From: Gemmatimonadota bacterium
GTDB taxonomy: Bacteria; Gemmatimonadota; Gemmatimonadetes; Longimicrobiales; Longimicrobiaceae
Assembly (NCBI GenBank): GCA_019348265.1
Contig: JAHWJV010000096.1
Span: 1-9,865, forward strand
DNA length: 9,865 bases
Reading direction: 5' to 3'
Shown here: positions 1 through 6,613 of the stretch, in pieces
How positions within the stretch are numbered: position 1 is the stretch's first letter
Layout: each line of letters starts with the position of its first letter
Translations under genes and position numbers: made by a program
Notes under the pieces: model-generated
Databases searched by the model: none
What the model saw: only the letters and a program-made list of their open reading frames with translations
Told to the model about the DNA's origin: nothing

Positions 1-1
1 C

Positions 2-478
2 GGGTTCATGCGGAGCATTCCCCCGGTCGACCGCGAAGTTCCAGCAAGACGAGTGGGTCCCGTCGCACGGGCATTGTCGCTGTCTCCGCGGTTCCCATTG
101 ATCCCGGCGCGTTTGATCGATCACGGTTCACCCCCGCCGCCTGCCCCAGCCCCGGCGGTAAGCGTCACCTACGGGAAGTACCTGACACTCGTAGGTCGAT
201 GTACCGGGTGTCATCTTCCGGACCTTTCGGGCGGTAGCGGGCCTCCTCCGGGTGCGACCAACATCACTCCAGATCGGGAGACAGGAATCGGCCGATGGAC
301 GGAGGCCGACTTCTTCCGGGCGCTGCGCTCTGGGCTGCGGCCCAACCACACCCGCATCGATCAGGTGATGCCGTGGGTGGCAGCCGGTCAGATGACCGAT
401 GATGAGATTCGCGCGGTGTGGCTCTATCTCCGCTCCGTTCCCCCGAAGCTGAATCCAAAACGGCGCGCCGGCGGATAG
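2..478 (+). CDS. Cytochrome c family protein, C-terminal part (probably di-haem), cut by left edge
   Basis: This is a haem-binding electron carrier, expected to act outside the cytoplasmic membrane. Counting from the ATG at base 8, the haem motif CTGCH has its cysteines at residues 65 and 68 and the histidine ligand at 69. The methionine in MPW (residue 121) is the likely sixth ligand. Between them, the ITPDRETGIGRWTEADFFRAL stretch is typical of small cytochrome c domains of this class. The frame is open to the window edge. The first residues (RSIPPVDRE) resemble the end of the visible domain (LRSVPPKLN), as if a first cytochrome domain had just finished. The ATG at base 8 is therefore probably an internal methionine, and the true start plus a first CxxCH would lie to the left. 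A proline/alanine-rich linker (residues 41-50) separates the two parts. The haem domain is certain; the two-domain structure is inferred. Confidence 0.85.
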   Translation, partial: GFMRSIPPVDREVPARRVGPVARALSLSPRFPLIPARLIDHGSPPPPAPAPAVSVTYGKYLTLVGRCTGCHLPDLSGGSGPPPGATNITPDRETGIGRWTEADFFRALRSGLRPNHTRIDQVMPWVAAGQMTDDEIRAVWLYLRSVPPKLNPKRRAGG

Positions 479-721
479 GCATGTAGCCGGTACGCTCCAA
501 CCGACGCCTTTCCGATCAGACCAGGCCGCCAGCGAAACCGATCGCCGGCCTGACCGCGCAAGCCGTTGCCACGCTCCGGTAGCAGTGGTCACCCTCACGC
601 CGGGCGCGGCCCACCGCCGCTGGTCCGGACCGTGCGACACCGGACGGACCTGCGCCTATCCGCAACGCGCCGCCGCGCGTCAGGGTAGATTTCGAGGTCC
701 CTCCGTCCGGATCGCAGCCCA
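479..721. other. Spacer before the glutamate dehydrogenase gene
   Basis: I see no convincing gene in this spacer. The only structure found is a weak 6-base inverted repeat, GTCCGG at 623-628 and CCGGAC at 640-645, with no T-run after it, so it is not a credible terminator. I found no convincing pair of promoter hexamers. The promoter of the glutamate dehydrogenase gene should lie here but cannot be placed by eye. Confidence 0.5.
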
Positions 722-3649
722 ATGACCACCACCCCCATCGATCTCGCCGGCTCCCCACTCGCCCTCGCCGGCACCGCGCTCGCCGACGACCTATGCGGCT
801 TGCTCGCCGAGAGTGACGCGGAAAACGCGTCGCTGCTCTGCGCCTTCGCGCGAGAGTTCTTCACCAGGGTCCCGCGCCACCTGGCGGACGAGCGGTCGAT
901 CGACGACGTCGCGGCCCTGACCGCGGGCGCCTTCCGGTTTCTCCAGGACGCCCGCGCCGGGTTGAGCGTCCAGGTCGTGGACCCGGAAGAGGAGGGTTGG
1001 GAAGCGTCGGTGACGGTCATCCGCGCGGTGGTCGACGACCGGCCCTTCGTGGTGGACAGCGTCCGCGAGTACCTGAGCGCCGAGAACCTCGCGATCCGCA
1101 ACTTCATCCATCCGATCGTGGGCGTGGAGCGGGACGAGGCGGGGGAGATCGTCCGTATCGGCGACTCGACGGAGGGGACGGCGGAGGCGCTGGTCCACAT
1201 CGAGCTGGCGCGGATCGACGATCCCGCGCGCAAGGAGCAGATCCGCGCGGAGGTCGAGCGGCGACTCGGAGACGTGGTCGCCGCCACGGACGACTTCGAA
1301 GCCATGCTCCGCGCCCTCGCCGATACGGTCGCGATGCTCGGAGAGTTCGAGGACGAGTTCCCCGACCGGAGCGACGAGGTCGAGGAAGTCGCCAACTTCC
1401 TGCGCTGGCTCCAGGACGGGCACTTCGTCTTCCTGGGCTCGCGCTCCTACCGGATCAGCCACGGCAAGCGGCCGACGATCGAGGTCGAGCGCGGTACCGG
1501 GCTGGGTATCCTCCGCGACGAGGAGTCCTCGTCCTGGGCGCGGCCGGTGCCGCTGTCGCAGATCGAGGAGGGAGTGCGCACGCGGGTGACCAGCGGGCCG
1601 CTGCTCATCGTCAGCAAGTCCAACGCGGAGTCGACGGTGCACCGCCGGGGGCGGATGGATTACATCGGGGTGAAGGTGCTCGACGAGCGCGGGCGCGTCT
1701 CCGGCGAGCGGCGCTTCCTCGGCCTCTTCACCTCCAAGGCCTACGCCGAGCGCGCCGAGGCGATCCCGATCCTGCGCGAGAAGCTGCAGCAGATCCTCGA
1801 CTCGTCCGGCGCCCCTCCCGGGTCGCACGATTACAAGGAGATCATCACGATCTTCAACTCCATGCCGAAGGAGGAGCTGCTGCAGGCCTCGACGGCCGAG
1901 CTGGAGCGCGAGGTTCAGACGGTACTCAGCCTGATCTTCACCAATCAGGTGCGGGTCACGCTGCGGTTGGACCCGCTCGGGCGGGGCGTAAGCGTCATGG
2001 TGATCCTGCCGCGAGGTCGCTTCAGCGGCGAGGTGCGCCAGCGGATCCAGGAGGCGCTGACCGCCCGCTTCCAGGGCGAGGTGCTCAACTACTTCCTCGC
2101 GATGAGCGCCGGCGATCAGGCGCGGCTCCACTTCTACCTTTCCGCGCGCCCCGAGACGCTCGAGGCCCCCTCTCACGAGGCGATCGAGAACGAGATCCGG
2201 CAGATCATCCGCTCCTGGGACGACCGCCTGCTGGACGAGCTGGTCCACACCGCCGGGGAGACCGAGGCGCACCGGCTCCTCCCCATCTACGCGCCCGCTT
2301 TCAACGAGGAGTACCGTGCGGCGAACGCGCCGGACGAGGCCGTGCATGACGTCCTTGAACTGGAGCGGCTGAAGGCGGACGGCGGCGCGGTGTCCATCGC
2401 CCTGTTCGAGGCCCGCGGGCGGGAAGAGGCGATCCATGGCGCCATGGAACTGAAGCTGTACCTCTCGGGCGAGCGGCTGGTACTCTCCGATTTCATGCCT
2501 GTGCTCGACAATTCCGGTCTGCGCGTGGTCGAGGTCGCCCCCTTCACCGTGTCGGGGCCGCAGCTCCCGGACGTGATGATCTACTCCTTCGCGGTGCAGA
2601 ATCCCGAGGGCGAGCGGATCCCGACCGACCGCGCCGAGCTTCTCTCGGAGGCGCTCCTCGCCATCCGCGAGGGAGACGCGGCGAGCGACCCTTTCAACGC
2701 CCTCGTCCTCACCGCCGGCCTCCGCTGGCGCGAGGTCGACGTTCTGCGCGCCTACGCCAACTACGCCTTCCAGATCGGCGCCGTCCCGACTCGCACCGGA
2801 GTAGCCCGCGCCCTGGCACGCTATCCCCTGCTGGCCCGGCTGACGCTGGAGCTGTTCAGCGCACGGCTGGACCCTGGTCTACAGTCTCCAGTCGCCAGTC
2901 TCCAGTCCAGCAGTTCCAAGGCCGGACTGGCAACTGGCAACCGGCAACTGGAGACCTCCGTCTCCGAACTACGCTCGTCCATCGCCGTGGAGCTCGAGAA
3001 GGTGACCACGCTGGCCGACGACCGGGCGCTGCGCCGCATCGTGAACCTGGTCGAAGGGACGACGCGCACCAACTACTTCAGACACGGGGGCGCCGACCCC
3101 GTGGGCCGGAGCGGGGGGGTGCCCTACATATCGCTGAAGATCCGCTGCGCCGACATCGAGGAGCTTCGGAAGAGCCGGCTGCTGTACGAGGTCTTCGTCT
3201 TCTCGGCCCGCATGGAGGGCATTCACCTGCGTGCCGCGCCCATCTCGCGCGGCGGCATCCGCTGGTCGGACCGGCCGGACGACTATCGAATCGAGGTGCT
3301 CGGCCTCGTGCAGACGCAGATCGTCAAGAACGCGGTAATCGTCCCGAGCGGATCCAAGGGCGGCTTCATCACCAAACGCGTGCTCCCCGAGCGCGACGCG
3401 ATGATGAAGGAGATGGAGGCGCAGCTACCGCACGTTCATCAGCGGGCTGCTCGACCTCACCGACGACCTGCAGGACGGTCAGGTCGTCCCGCCGCCGCGG
3501 GTCGTGCGCCACGACGGCGACGACACCTACCTCGTCGTCGCCGCCGACAAGGGCACCGCGACGTTCTCCGACATCGCCAACGCGCTCGCGGCGGAGTACG
3601 GCTTCTGGCTCGGCGACGCCTTCGCTTCCGGCGGGTCGTACGGCTATGA
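722..3649 (+). CDS. NAD-dependent glutamate dehydrogenase (large type), N-terminal part up to a frameshift
   Basis: The large (about 180 kDa) NAD-specific glutamate dehydrogenase oxidises glutamate to 2-oxoglutarate and ammonium in the cytoplasm and usually works catabolically. Homology runs from residue 1 to about 900 (base 3421). The remaining 75 or so residues before the stop at 3649 are an arginine/proline-rich out-of-frame tail. The N-terminal regulatory (ACT-like) region includes VVDDRPFVVDSVREYL from about residue 103, followed by HFVFLG at 234. The catalytic domain begins near GGIRWSDRPDDYR (about 844) and includes K869 in QIVKNAVIVPSG and K879 in GSKGGF, the conserved substrate-binding lysine region. 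Residues 719-745 or so are low complexity and come from a word-repeat insertion. The ATG at 722 has no clear Shine-Dalgarno sequence, but no better in-frame start is evident. With the following part the protein would be about 1,642 residues, the normal size for the family. Confidence 0.9.
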   Translation: MTTTPIDLAGSPLALAGTALADDLCGLLAESDAENASLLCAFAREFFTRVPRHLADERSIDDVAALTAGAFRFLQDARAGLSVQVVDPEEEGWEASVTVIRAVVDDRPFVVDSVREYLSAENLAIRNFIHPIVGVERDEAGEIVRIGDSTEGTAEALVHIELARIDDPARKEQIRAEVERRLGDVVAATDDFEAMLRALADTVAMLGEFEDEFPDRSDEVEEVANFLRWLQDGHFVFLGSRSYRISHGKRPTIEVERGTGLGILRDEESSSWARPVPLSQIEEGVRTRVTSGPLLIVSKSNAESTVHRRGRMDYIGVKVLDERGRVSGERRFLGLFTSKAYAERAEAIPILREKLQQILDSSGAPPGSHDYKEIITIFNSMPKEELLQASTAELEREVQTVLSLIFTNQVRVTLRLDPLGRGVSVMVILPRGRFSGEVRQRIQEALTARFQGEVLNYFLAMSAGDQARLHFYLSARPETLEAPSHEAIENEIRQIIRSWDDRLLDELVHTAGETEAHRLLPIYAPAFNEEYRAANAPDEAVHDVLELERLKADGGAVSIALFEARGREEAIHGAMELKLYLSGERLVLSDFMPVLDNSGLRVVEVAPFTVSGPQLPDVMIYSFAVQNPEGERIPTDRAELLSEALLAIREGDAASDPFNALVLTAGLRWREVDVLRAYANYAFQIGAVPTRTGVARALARYPLLARLTLELFSARLDPGLQSPVASLQSSSSKAGLATGNRQLETSVSELRSSIAVELEKVTTLADDRALRRIVNLVEGTTRTNYFRHGGADPVGRSGGVPYISLKIRCADIEELRKSRLLYEVFVFSARMEGIHLRAAPISRGGIRWSDRPDDYRIEVLGLVQTQIVKNAVIVPSGSKGGFITKRVLPERDAMMKEMEAQLPHVHQRAARPHRRPAGRSGRPAAAGRAPRRRRHLPRRRRRQGHRDVLRHRQRARGGVRLLARRRLRFRRVVRL
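2877..2955 (+). repeat. Word-repeat inverted element inside the glutamate dehydrogenase gene
   Basis: The left arm is four tandem heptamers at 2882-2909: CAGTCTC, CAGTCGC, CAGTCTC, CAGTCCA. The right arm is four heptamers at 2923-2950: CGGACTG, GCAACTG, GCAACCG, GCAACTG, followed by GAGAC at 2951-2955, which answers GTCTA at 2877-2881. The arms are imperfect reverse complements, most units matching at five or six of seven positions, with the 2910-2922 segment as loop. The element has no stop codon in the glutamate dehydrogenase frame and adds a serine/glutamine-rich stretch (LQSPVASLQSSSSKAGLATG and a few more residues) between otherwise family-like sequence. Confidence 0.8.
3416..3428 (+). 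other. Frameshift point in the glutamate dehydrogenase gene
   Basis: Codons for E-M-E-A end at 3421 in the first frame, and codons for S-Y-R-T-F-I-S begin at 3423 in the next. One surplus base, most simply the C at 3422 in the local GGCGCAG, explains the shift. Removing it gives one continuous protein. No recognisable programmed-frameshift signal is seen (no slippery run and no internal Shine-Dalgarno sequence next to a stop codon). The first frame does not even meet a stop until 3649. Confidence 0.85.
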
Positions 3650-5651
3650 CCACAAGGAGGAGGGGATCACCGCGCGCGGCGCGTGGGAGTGCGTCAAGCG
3701 GCACTTCCGGGAGATGGGAAAGGACATCCAGGCGGAGCCGTTCACGGTCGTGGGTGTGGGCGACATGAGCGGCGACGTGTTCGGAAACGGCATGCTGCTG
3801 TCCCGGCAGATCCGGCTGCTCGCCGCCTTCGACCATCGGCACGTCTTCATCGATCCCGACCCCGATCCGGAGTCGTCCTTCGTCGAGCGGGAGCGCCTCT
3901 TCGCGCTACCCCGGTCGAGCTGGGAGGACTACGACCGTACCAAGCTCTCCGCGGGCGCCATGATCGTCCCGCGCGCCTCGAAGGAAGTGGCGCTGACCGA
4001 GGAGGCGAAGGTGGCGCTGGGCATCGACCCCGCCGTCGACCGGCTCGACGGCGAGGCGCTGATCCGCGCGGTTCTCTCCGCTCCCGCGGAGCTGCTCTGG
4101 AACGGCGGAATCGGCACCTACGTGAAGGACCGCGAGGAGACGCACGCGGAAGTCGGCGACTCGAGCAACGACCCGGTGCGGGTCGATGCCGACATGCTGC
4201 GCTGCAAGGTGGTCGGCGAGGGCGGCAACCTGGGGTTCACCCAACGCGCGCGCATCAGCTACGCGCTGCTGGGCGGCCGCATCAACACGGACGCGCTCGA
4301 CAACTCCGCCGGCGTCGACATGTCCGACCACGAGGTGAACCTGAAGATCCTGGTGGGGCCGCTCGTCGCCGGCGGCGAGCTGACGCTGGAGGAGCGGAAC
4401 ACGCTGCTGGAGGAGATGACCGAGGAGGTGAACCGGCTGGTCCTGCACAACAACATCAGCCAGTCGCTCGCGGTGTCGCTGGATGAGACGCGCAGCCGCG
4501 AAGCGCTCGGCGACTTCACCGCGCTGATCACCTCGTTCGAGCGGGATCGGGTGCTGGAGCGCACCTCGGATGGCATCCCCAGCAGCGACGAGCTGCAGGA
4601 CCGCGCCCGTGACGGCATCGGGCTCACCCGCCCGACGCTCTGCGTCCTGCTGGCCTTCGCCAAGCTCACTGCCGGCGCGCGGCTGCTGGAATCGACCCTG
4701 CCGGACGAGCCCGCCACCCTGAAGTACCTGGTGCGGTACTTCCCGGCGGTGGCGGTGCGCGCGACGGGCCCGAAGCGCCTGCAGGAGCATCGCCTCCGCC
4801 GCGAGATCATCACCACCTACCTGGTCAGCGACCTGGTGGACCTGATGGGCTCCTCGTTCCTGCACCGCGTGGCGCGGGACAGCGGGCGCGGCGTGGAGGA
4901 CGTGGTGTGGGCGTGGTACATCGCGAGCGAGCTGGCCGGAGCCAGCGAGATCCGCGCGGACCTCGAGCAGCTCGAGGGGACCTTCCCGATGGAGACCGTC
5001 TACCGCTGGTATTTCGGCCTCGCCCGCGTCTTGGAGCGCACCACCCGCTGGATGCTCAACAACGTCGCCCCCACGGCCACGCCGTCCGCGGTCATCGAGG
5101 AGCACCTGGAGGGGCTGGCCCGCCTGCGCGGCGGCTTCGACGACGTCGTCGCCGGCGAGGATCGCCAGCTCTTCGCCGACCGAATGCAGGAGCTGCGGGA
5201 GCTCGGCGTGGACGACACCCTCGCCGCGCGACTCATCACTCTGCGCTTCCTCCCCGAGCTTCTCGATACCGTCCGCGTCGCCCGGGAAGCGGGGACCGAC
5301 GCGGTGGAGACGGCGCGCGCCTACTATCTGATCTCGGAGCGGCTCGGCTCCGCCTGGCTCCAGCAGGCGCTGCGTGACTCCATGGGCGACGAGGCGTGGG
5401 CCAAGCGCCTCGGCCAGTCTCTGATCGCCGACGTCAACCGCGCCCACCGCGCCATCGCGCACCAGGTGCTGAGCTGCCAGGAGCAGCGGGGGAGCAGCGT
5501 CGCCGAGTGCCTCGCCGAGTACGAGAACACGCACGCCCGGGAGGCGGAGCTGTACTTCACCATTCTGCAGGAGCTCCGCGAAGCCGGCACCGCCTCCCTC
5601 CCCGCTGCCGCCGTCGCCGTGCGCGCGCTCATGGAGATGGCGAACGGGTAG
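3423..5651 (+). CDS. NAD-dependent glutamate dehydrogenase (large type), C-terminal part after the frameshift
   Basis: This continues the preceding gene in the next frame. Homology resumes at base 3423 with SYRTFISGLLDLTDDL, which follows on from the EMEA codons ending at 3421. The first possible start codon in this frame is the GTG at 3504, which lies well inside the catalytic domain, so this is not an independent gene. Conserved blocks, numbered on the repaired protein, are AADKGTATFSDIAN (near 942), FGNGMLLS with the Rossmann-like VVGVGDMSGDVFG (from about 1010), and then the GNLGFTQRARISYALLGGR and INTDALDNSAGVDMSDHEVN blocks. The helical C-terminal region runs on to the TAG at 5649-5651. 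That stop codon is overlapped by a word-repeat hairpin. The family assignment is secure. Whether the break is real or a sequencing or assembly error cannot be told from one sequence. Confidence 0.9.
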   Translation, partial: SYRTFISGLLDLTDDLQDGQVVPPPRVVRHDGDDTYLVVAADKGTATFSDIANALAAEYGFWLGDAFASGGSYGYDHKEEGITARGAWECVKRHFREMGKDIQAEPFTVVGVGDMSGDVFGNGMLLSRQIRLLAAFDHRHVFIDPDPDPESSFVERERLFALPRSSWEDYDRTKLSAGAMIVPRASKEVALTEEAKVALGIDPAVDRLDGEALIRAVLSAPAELLWNGGIGTYVKDREETHAEVGDSSNDPVRVDADMLRCKVVGEGGNLGFTQRARISYALLGGRINTDALDNSAGVDMSDHEVNLKILVGPLVAGGELTLEERNTLLEEMTEEVNRLVLHNNISQSLAVSLDETRSREALGDFTALITSFERDRVLERTSDGIPSSDELQDRARDGIGLTRPTLCVLLAFAKLTAGARLLESTLPDEPATLKYLVRYFPAVAVRATGPKRLQEHRLRREIITTYLVSDLVDLMGSSFLHRVARDSGRGVEDVVWAWYIASELAGASEIRADLEQLEGTFPMETVYRWYFGLARVLERTTRWMLNNVAPTATPSAVIEEHLEGLARLRGGFDDVVAGEDRQLFADRMQELRELGVDDTLAARLITLRFLPELLDTVRVAREAGTDAVETARAYYLISERLGSAWLQQALRDSMGDEAWAKRLGQSLIADVNRAHRAIAHQVLSCQEQRGSSVAECLAEYENTHAREAELYFTILQELREAGTASLPAAAVAVRALMEMANG

Positions 5652-5713
5652 TGCGAGAGCGCGAAAGTGCGAAAGTGCGAGAGTCGTATTACTTTCGCAC
5701 CCGCTCTCGCACT
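5650..5713. repeat. AGTGCGAR octamer inverted repeat, first copy (after glutamate dehydrogenase)
   Basis: The left arm is four tandem octamers from 5650: AGTGCGAG, AGCGCGAA, AGTGCGAA, AGTGCGAG, then AGT to 5684. The right arm is the complementary text at 5691-5713. A good pairing is 5650-5661 with 5702-5713 (12 bp) plus 5667-5676 with 5691-5700 (10 bp), leaving a 14-base loop. The element starts inside the TAG stop of the glutamate dehydrogenase gene and ends 25 bases before the cupin ATG. There is no T-run, so it does not look like a classical terminator. It could still protect the mRNA 3' end or be a mobile palindromic element. Confidence 0.85.
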
Positions 5714-5738
5714 CACCAACCCATCAGCCCCGAGTACG

Positions 5739-6131
5739 ATGTCAGAAAAGGAAGCCGTCGTCATCAATCAGACGAGCGCCCCCAAGCTCCCCGACGGGGT
5801 GCTCGACCCGAGCCGCGTCACGAAGGAGGAGTTCACGGGCTGCACCGTGTACGCGATGTACAACGGGCCGACCGACATGCTCAGCGCGGTATCCACCGGG
5901 ATGGCGGTGCTCGACCCCGGGGGCATCCCGCACCCGCCGCACCAGCATCCCGAGGAGGAGTTCATGATCGTCGCCTCGGGTACGGGCGAGATCGAAGTGG
6001 ACGGCAAGGTCACGCAGGTCGGGCCGGGCGCCATCATGTACACCGCCGGGAACACGATGCACGGCATCAAGAACACCGGCGCGGCCCCGATGACCTTCTA
6101 CTGGTCGAAGTGGACCGCGAAGGGCGCCTAG
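5739..6131 (+). CDS. Small single-domain cupin protein
   Basis: This is a 130-residue beta-barrel metal-binding protein, probably cytoplasmic as no signal peptide is seen. Cupin motif 1 is H68-x-H70-x3-E74 within GGIPHPPHQHPEEEF, and motif 2 includes GPGAIMYTAGNTMHG with H108 and N112. The metal ligands H68, H70, E74 and H108 are all present. The length fits a stand-alone cupin, a fold used by isomerases, dioxygenases and sugar- or polyol-binding regulators, so the substrate cannot be named. The ATG at 5739 was chosen because the frame upstream runs into the octamer repeat and encodes only repeat-derived residues (MRKCES and so on from 5667). No clear Shine-Dalgarno sequence precedes it. Its stop TAG overlaps the stop of the convergent VOC gene. 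Confidence 0.85.
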   Translation: MSEKEAVVINQTSAPKLPDGVLDPSRVTKEEFTGCTVYAMYNGPTDMLSAVSTGMAVLDPGGIPHPPHQHPEEEFMIVASGTGEIEVDGKVTQVGPGAIMYTAGNTMHGIKNTGAAPMTFYWSKWTAKGA

Positions 6132-6517
6132 TACCTGCGTCCGGGGCGATCCGCGTCCACGATCTCGAAGAAGTAGCCGTTCACCGGCTCGCGGAAGAAG
6201 AAGCGCTCGAAGGGGGTGGGGCGTATCTCGTCCACCAGCTCCGCTCCCTCGGCGAGCAGTCGCTCCTTGAGGGCGGGGAAGTCCGCGAGTGGATGGAAGA
6301 GCGCCACGTGCCGGCCGAACTCGCTCTCGAACGGAGATACCTGGAATCCCTCCACGAAGAAGACGTGCATCTCCTGCCCGCGACCGAGGTCCAGCCATAG
6401 CGCCTCGACGGGCGTGTTCCCGGGCACCGGCCAGCGGGAATAACCCAGCGTCTTCTCGAAGAACGACGACGTCCGCCCGACGTCCTGGGTGGGCAGTGTC
6501 AGATGCGCGAAGCTCAT
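6128..6517 (-). CDS. VOC-family (glyoxalase/bleomycin-resistance fold) protein
   Basis: This 129-residue protein has the vicinal-oxygen-chelate fold, a family that includes glyoxalase I, extradiol dioxygenases and antibiotic-binding proteins. Seen directly are the N-terminal strand MSFAHLTLPTQDVGRTSSFF with H5, a second-half strand GRHVALFH with H70, and the C-terminal VNGYFFEIVD with E118. These sit where VOC proteins carry metal ligands. The DVGRTSSFFEKTLGY helix followed by a loop is the standard first beta-alpha module. The substrate is unknown; a dioxygenase- or glyoxalase-like enzyme is possible. The ATG at 6517 was chosen because the frame upstream enters the octamer repeat. The gene is convergent with the cupin, sharing the CTAG at 6128-6131, and divergent from the aldehyde dehydrogenase. 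No good Shine-Dalgarno sequence is seen. Confidence 0.85.
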   Translation of the reverse strand: MSFAHLTLPTQDVGRTSSFFEKTLGYSRWPVPGNTPVEALWLDLGRGQEMHVFFVEGFQVSPFESEFGRHVALFHPLADFPALKERLLAEGAELVDEIRPTPFERFFFREPVNGYFFEIVDADRPGRRY

Positions 6518-6527
6518 GGGACCATAT

Positions 6528-6602
6528 AGTGCGGAAGTGCGAGAGTGCGAGAGTGCGAAAGTAACCGTGCTCCCGCACTTTCGCACTCCGCACTCTCGCA
6601 CT
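6528..6602. repeat. AGTGCGAR octamer inverted repeat, second copy (between divergent genes)
   Basis: The left arm is octamers AGTGCGGA (6528), AGTGCGAG, AGTGCGAG and AGTGCGAA, then AGT, ending at 6562. The right arm at 6577-6602 is the complementary text. Bases 6536-6562 pair with 6577-6602 over 26 bp with a single unpaired A at 6550, leaving a 14-base loop (6563-6576). The hairpin fills most of the 96-base gap between the ATG of the VOC gene and the ATG of the aldehyde dehydrogenase gene. It therefore sits in the 5' region of both and could affect transcription or translation in both directions. Confidence 0.9.
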
Positions 6603-6613
6603 CTCTCCATCGC

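Noticed and set aside
997..2349. Plus-strand open frame (450 codons) overlapping glutamate dehydrogenase in another frame
   Set aside because: It is an arginine/glycine/alanine-rich out-of-frame reading of the same DNA with no motifs.
791..2437. Long minus-strand open frame (548 codons) opposite the glutamate dehydrogenase gene
   Set aside because: It has no recognisable motifs and a composition dominated by R, G, L, D and V, typical of the antisense of GC-rich coding DNA. The plus strand carries a clear conserved enzyme.
3111..3120. Run of seven G as a second frameshift site in glutamate dehydrogenase
   Set aside because: Family-like sequence continues in the same frame on both sides (GGADPVGRSGGVPYISLKI), so no shift occurs here.
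3416..3649. Programmed ribosomal frameshift in glutamate dehydrogenase
   Set aside because: No slippery sequence, stop codon or stimulatory Shine-Dalgarno sequence is seen at the junction, and this family is normally encoded in one frame. An extra base is the simpler explanation.
3906..5534. Long minus-strand open frame (542 codons) opposite the C-terminal half of glutamate dehydrogenase
   Set aside because: Same reasons: it is an antisense shadow of a conserved gene and has no domain of its own.
5650..5713. CRISPR array
   Set aside because: The repeats are 7-8 bases long and directly adjacent with no unique spacers, and no cas genes are nearby.
5650..5713. Rho-independent terminator after glutamate dehydrogenase
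   Set aside because: The hairpin is long and not followed by a T-run; it is better described as a word-repeat element. Some effect on RNA ends is not excluded.
5742..6593. Minus-strand open frame of 283 codons spanning the cupin and VOC region
   Set aside because: It crosses two convincing genes in the wrong frame and runs through the octamer repeat; the translation has no family features.
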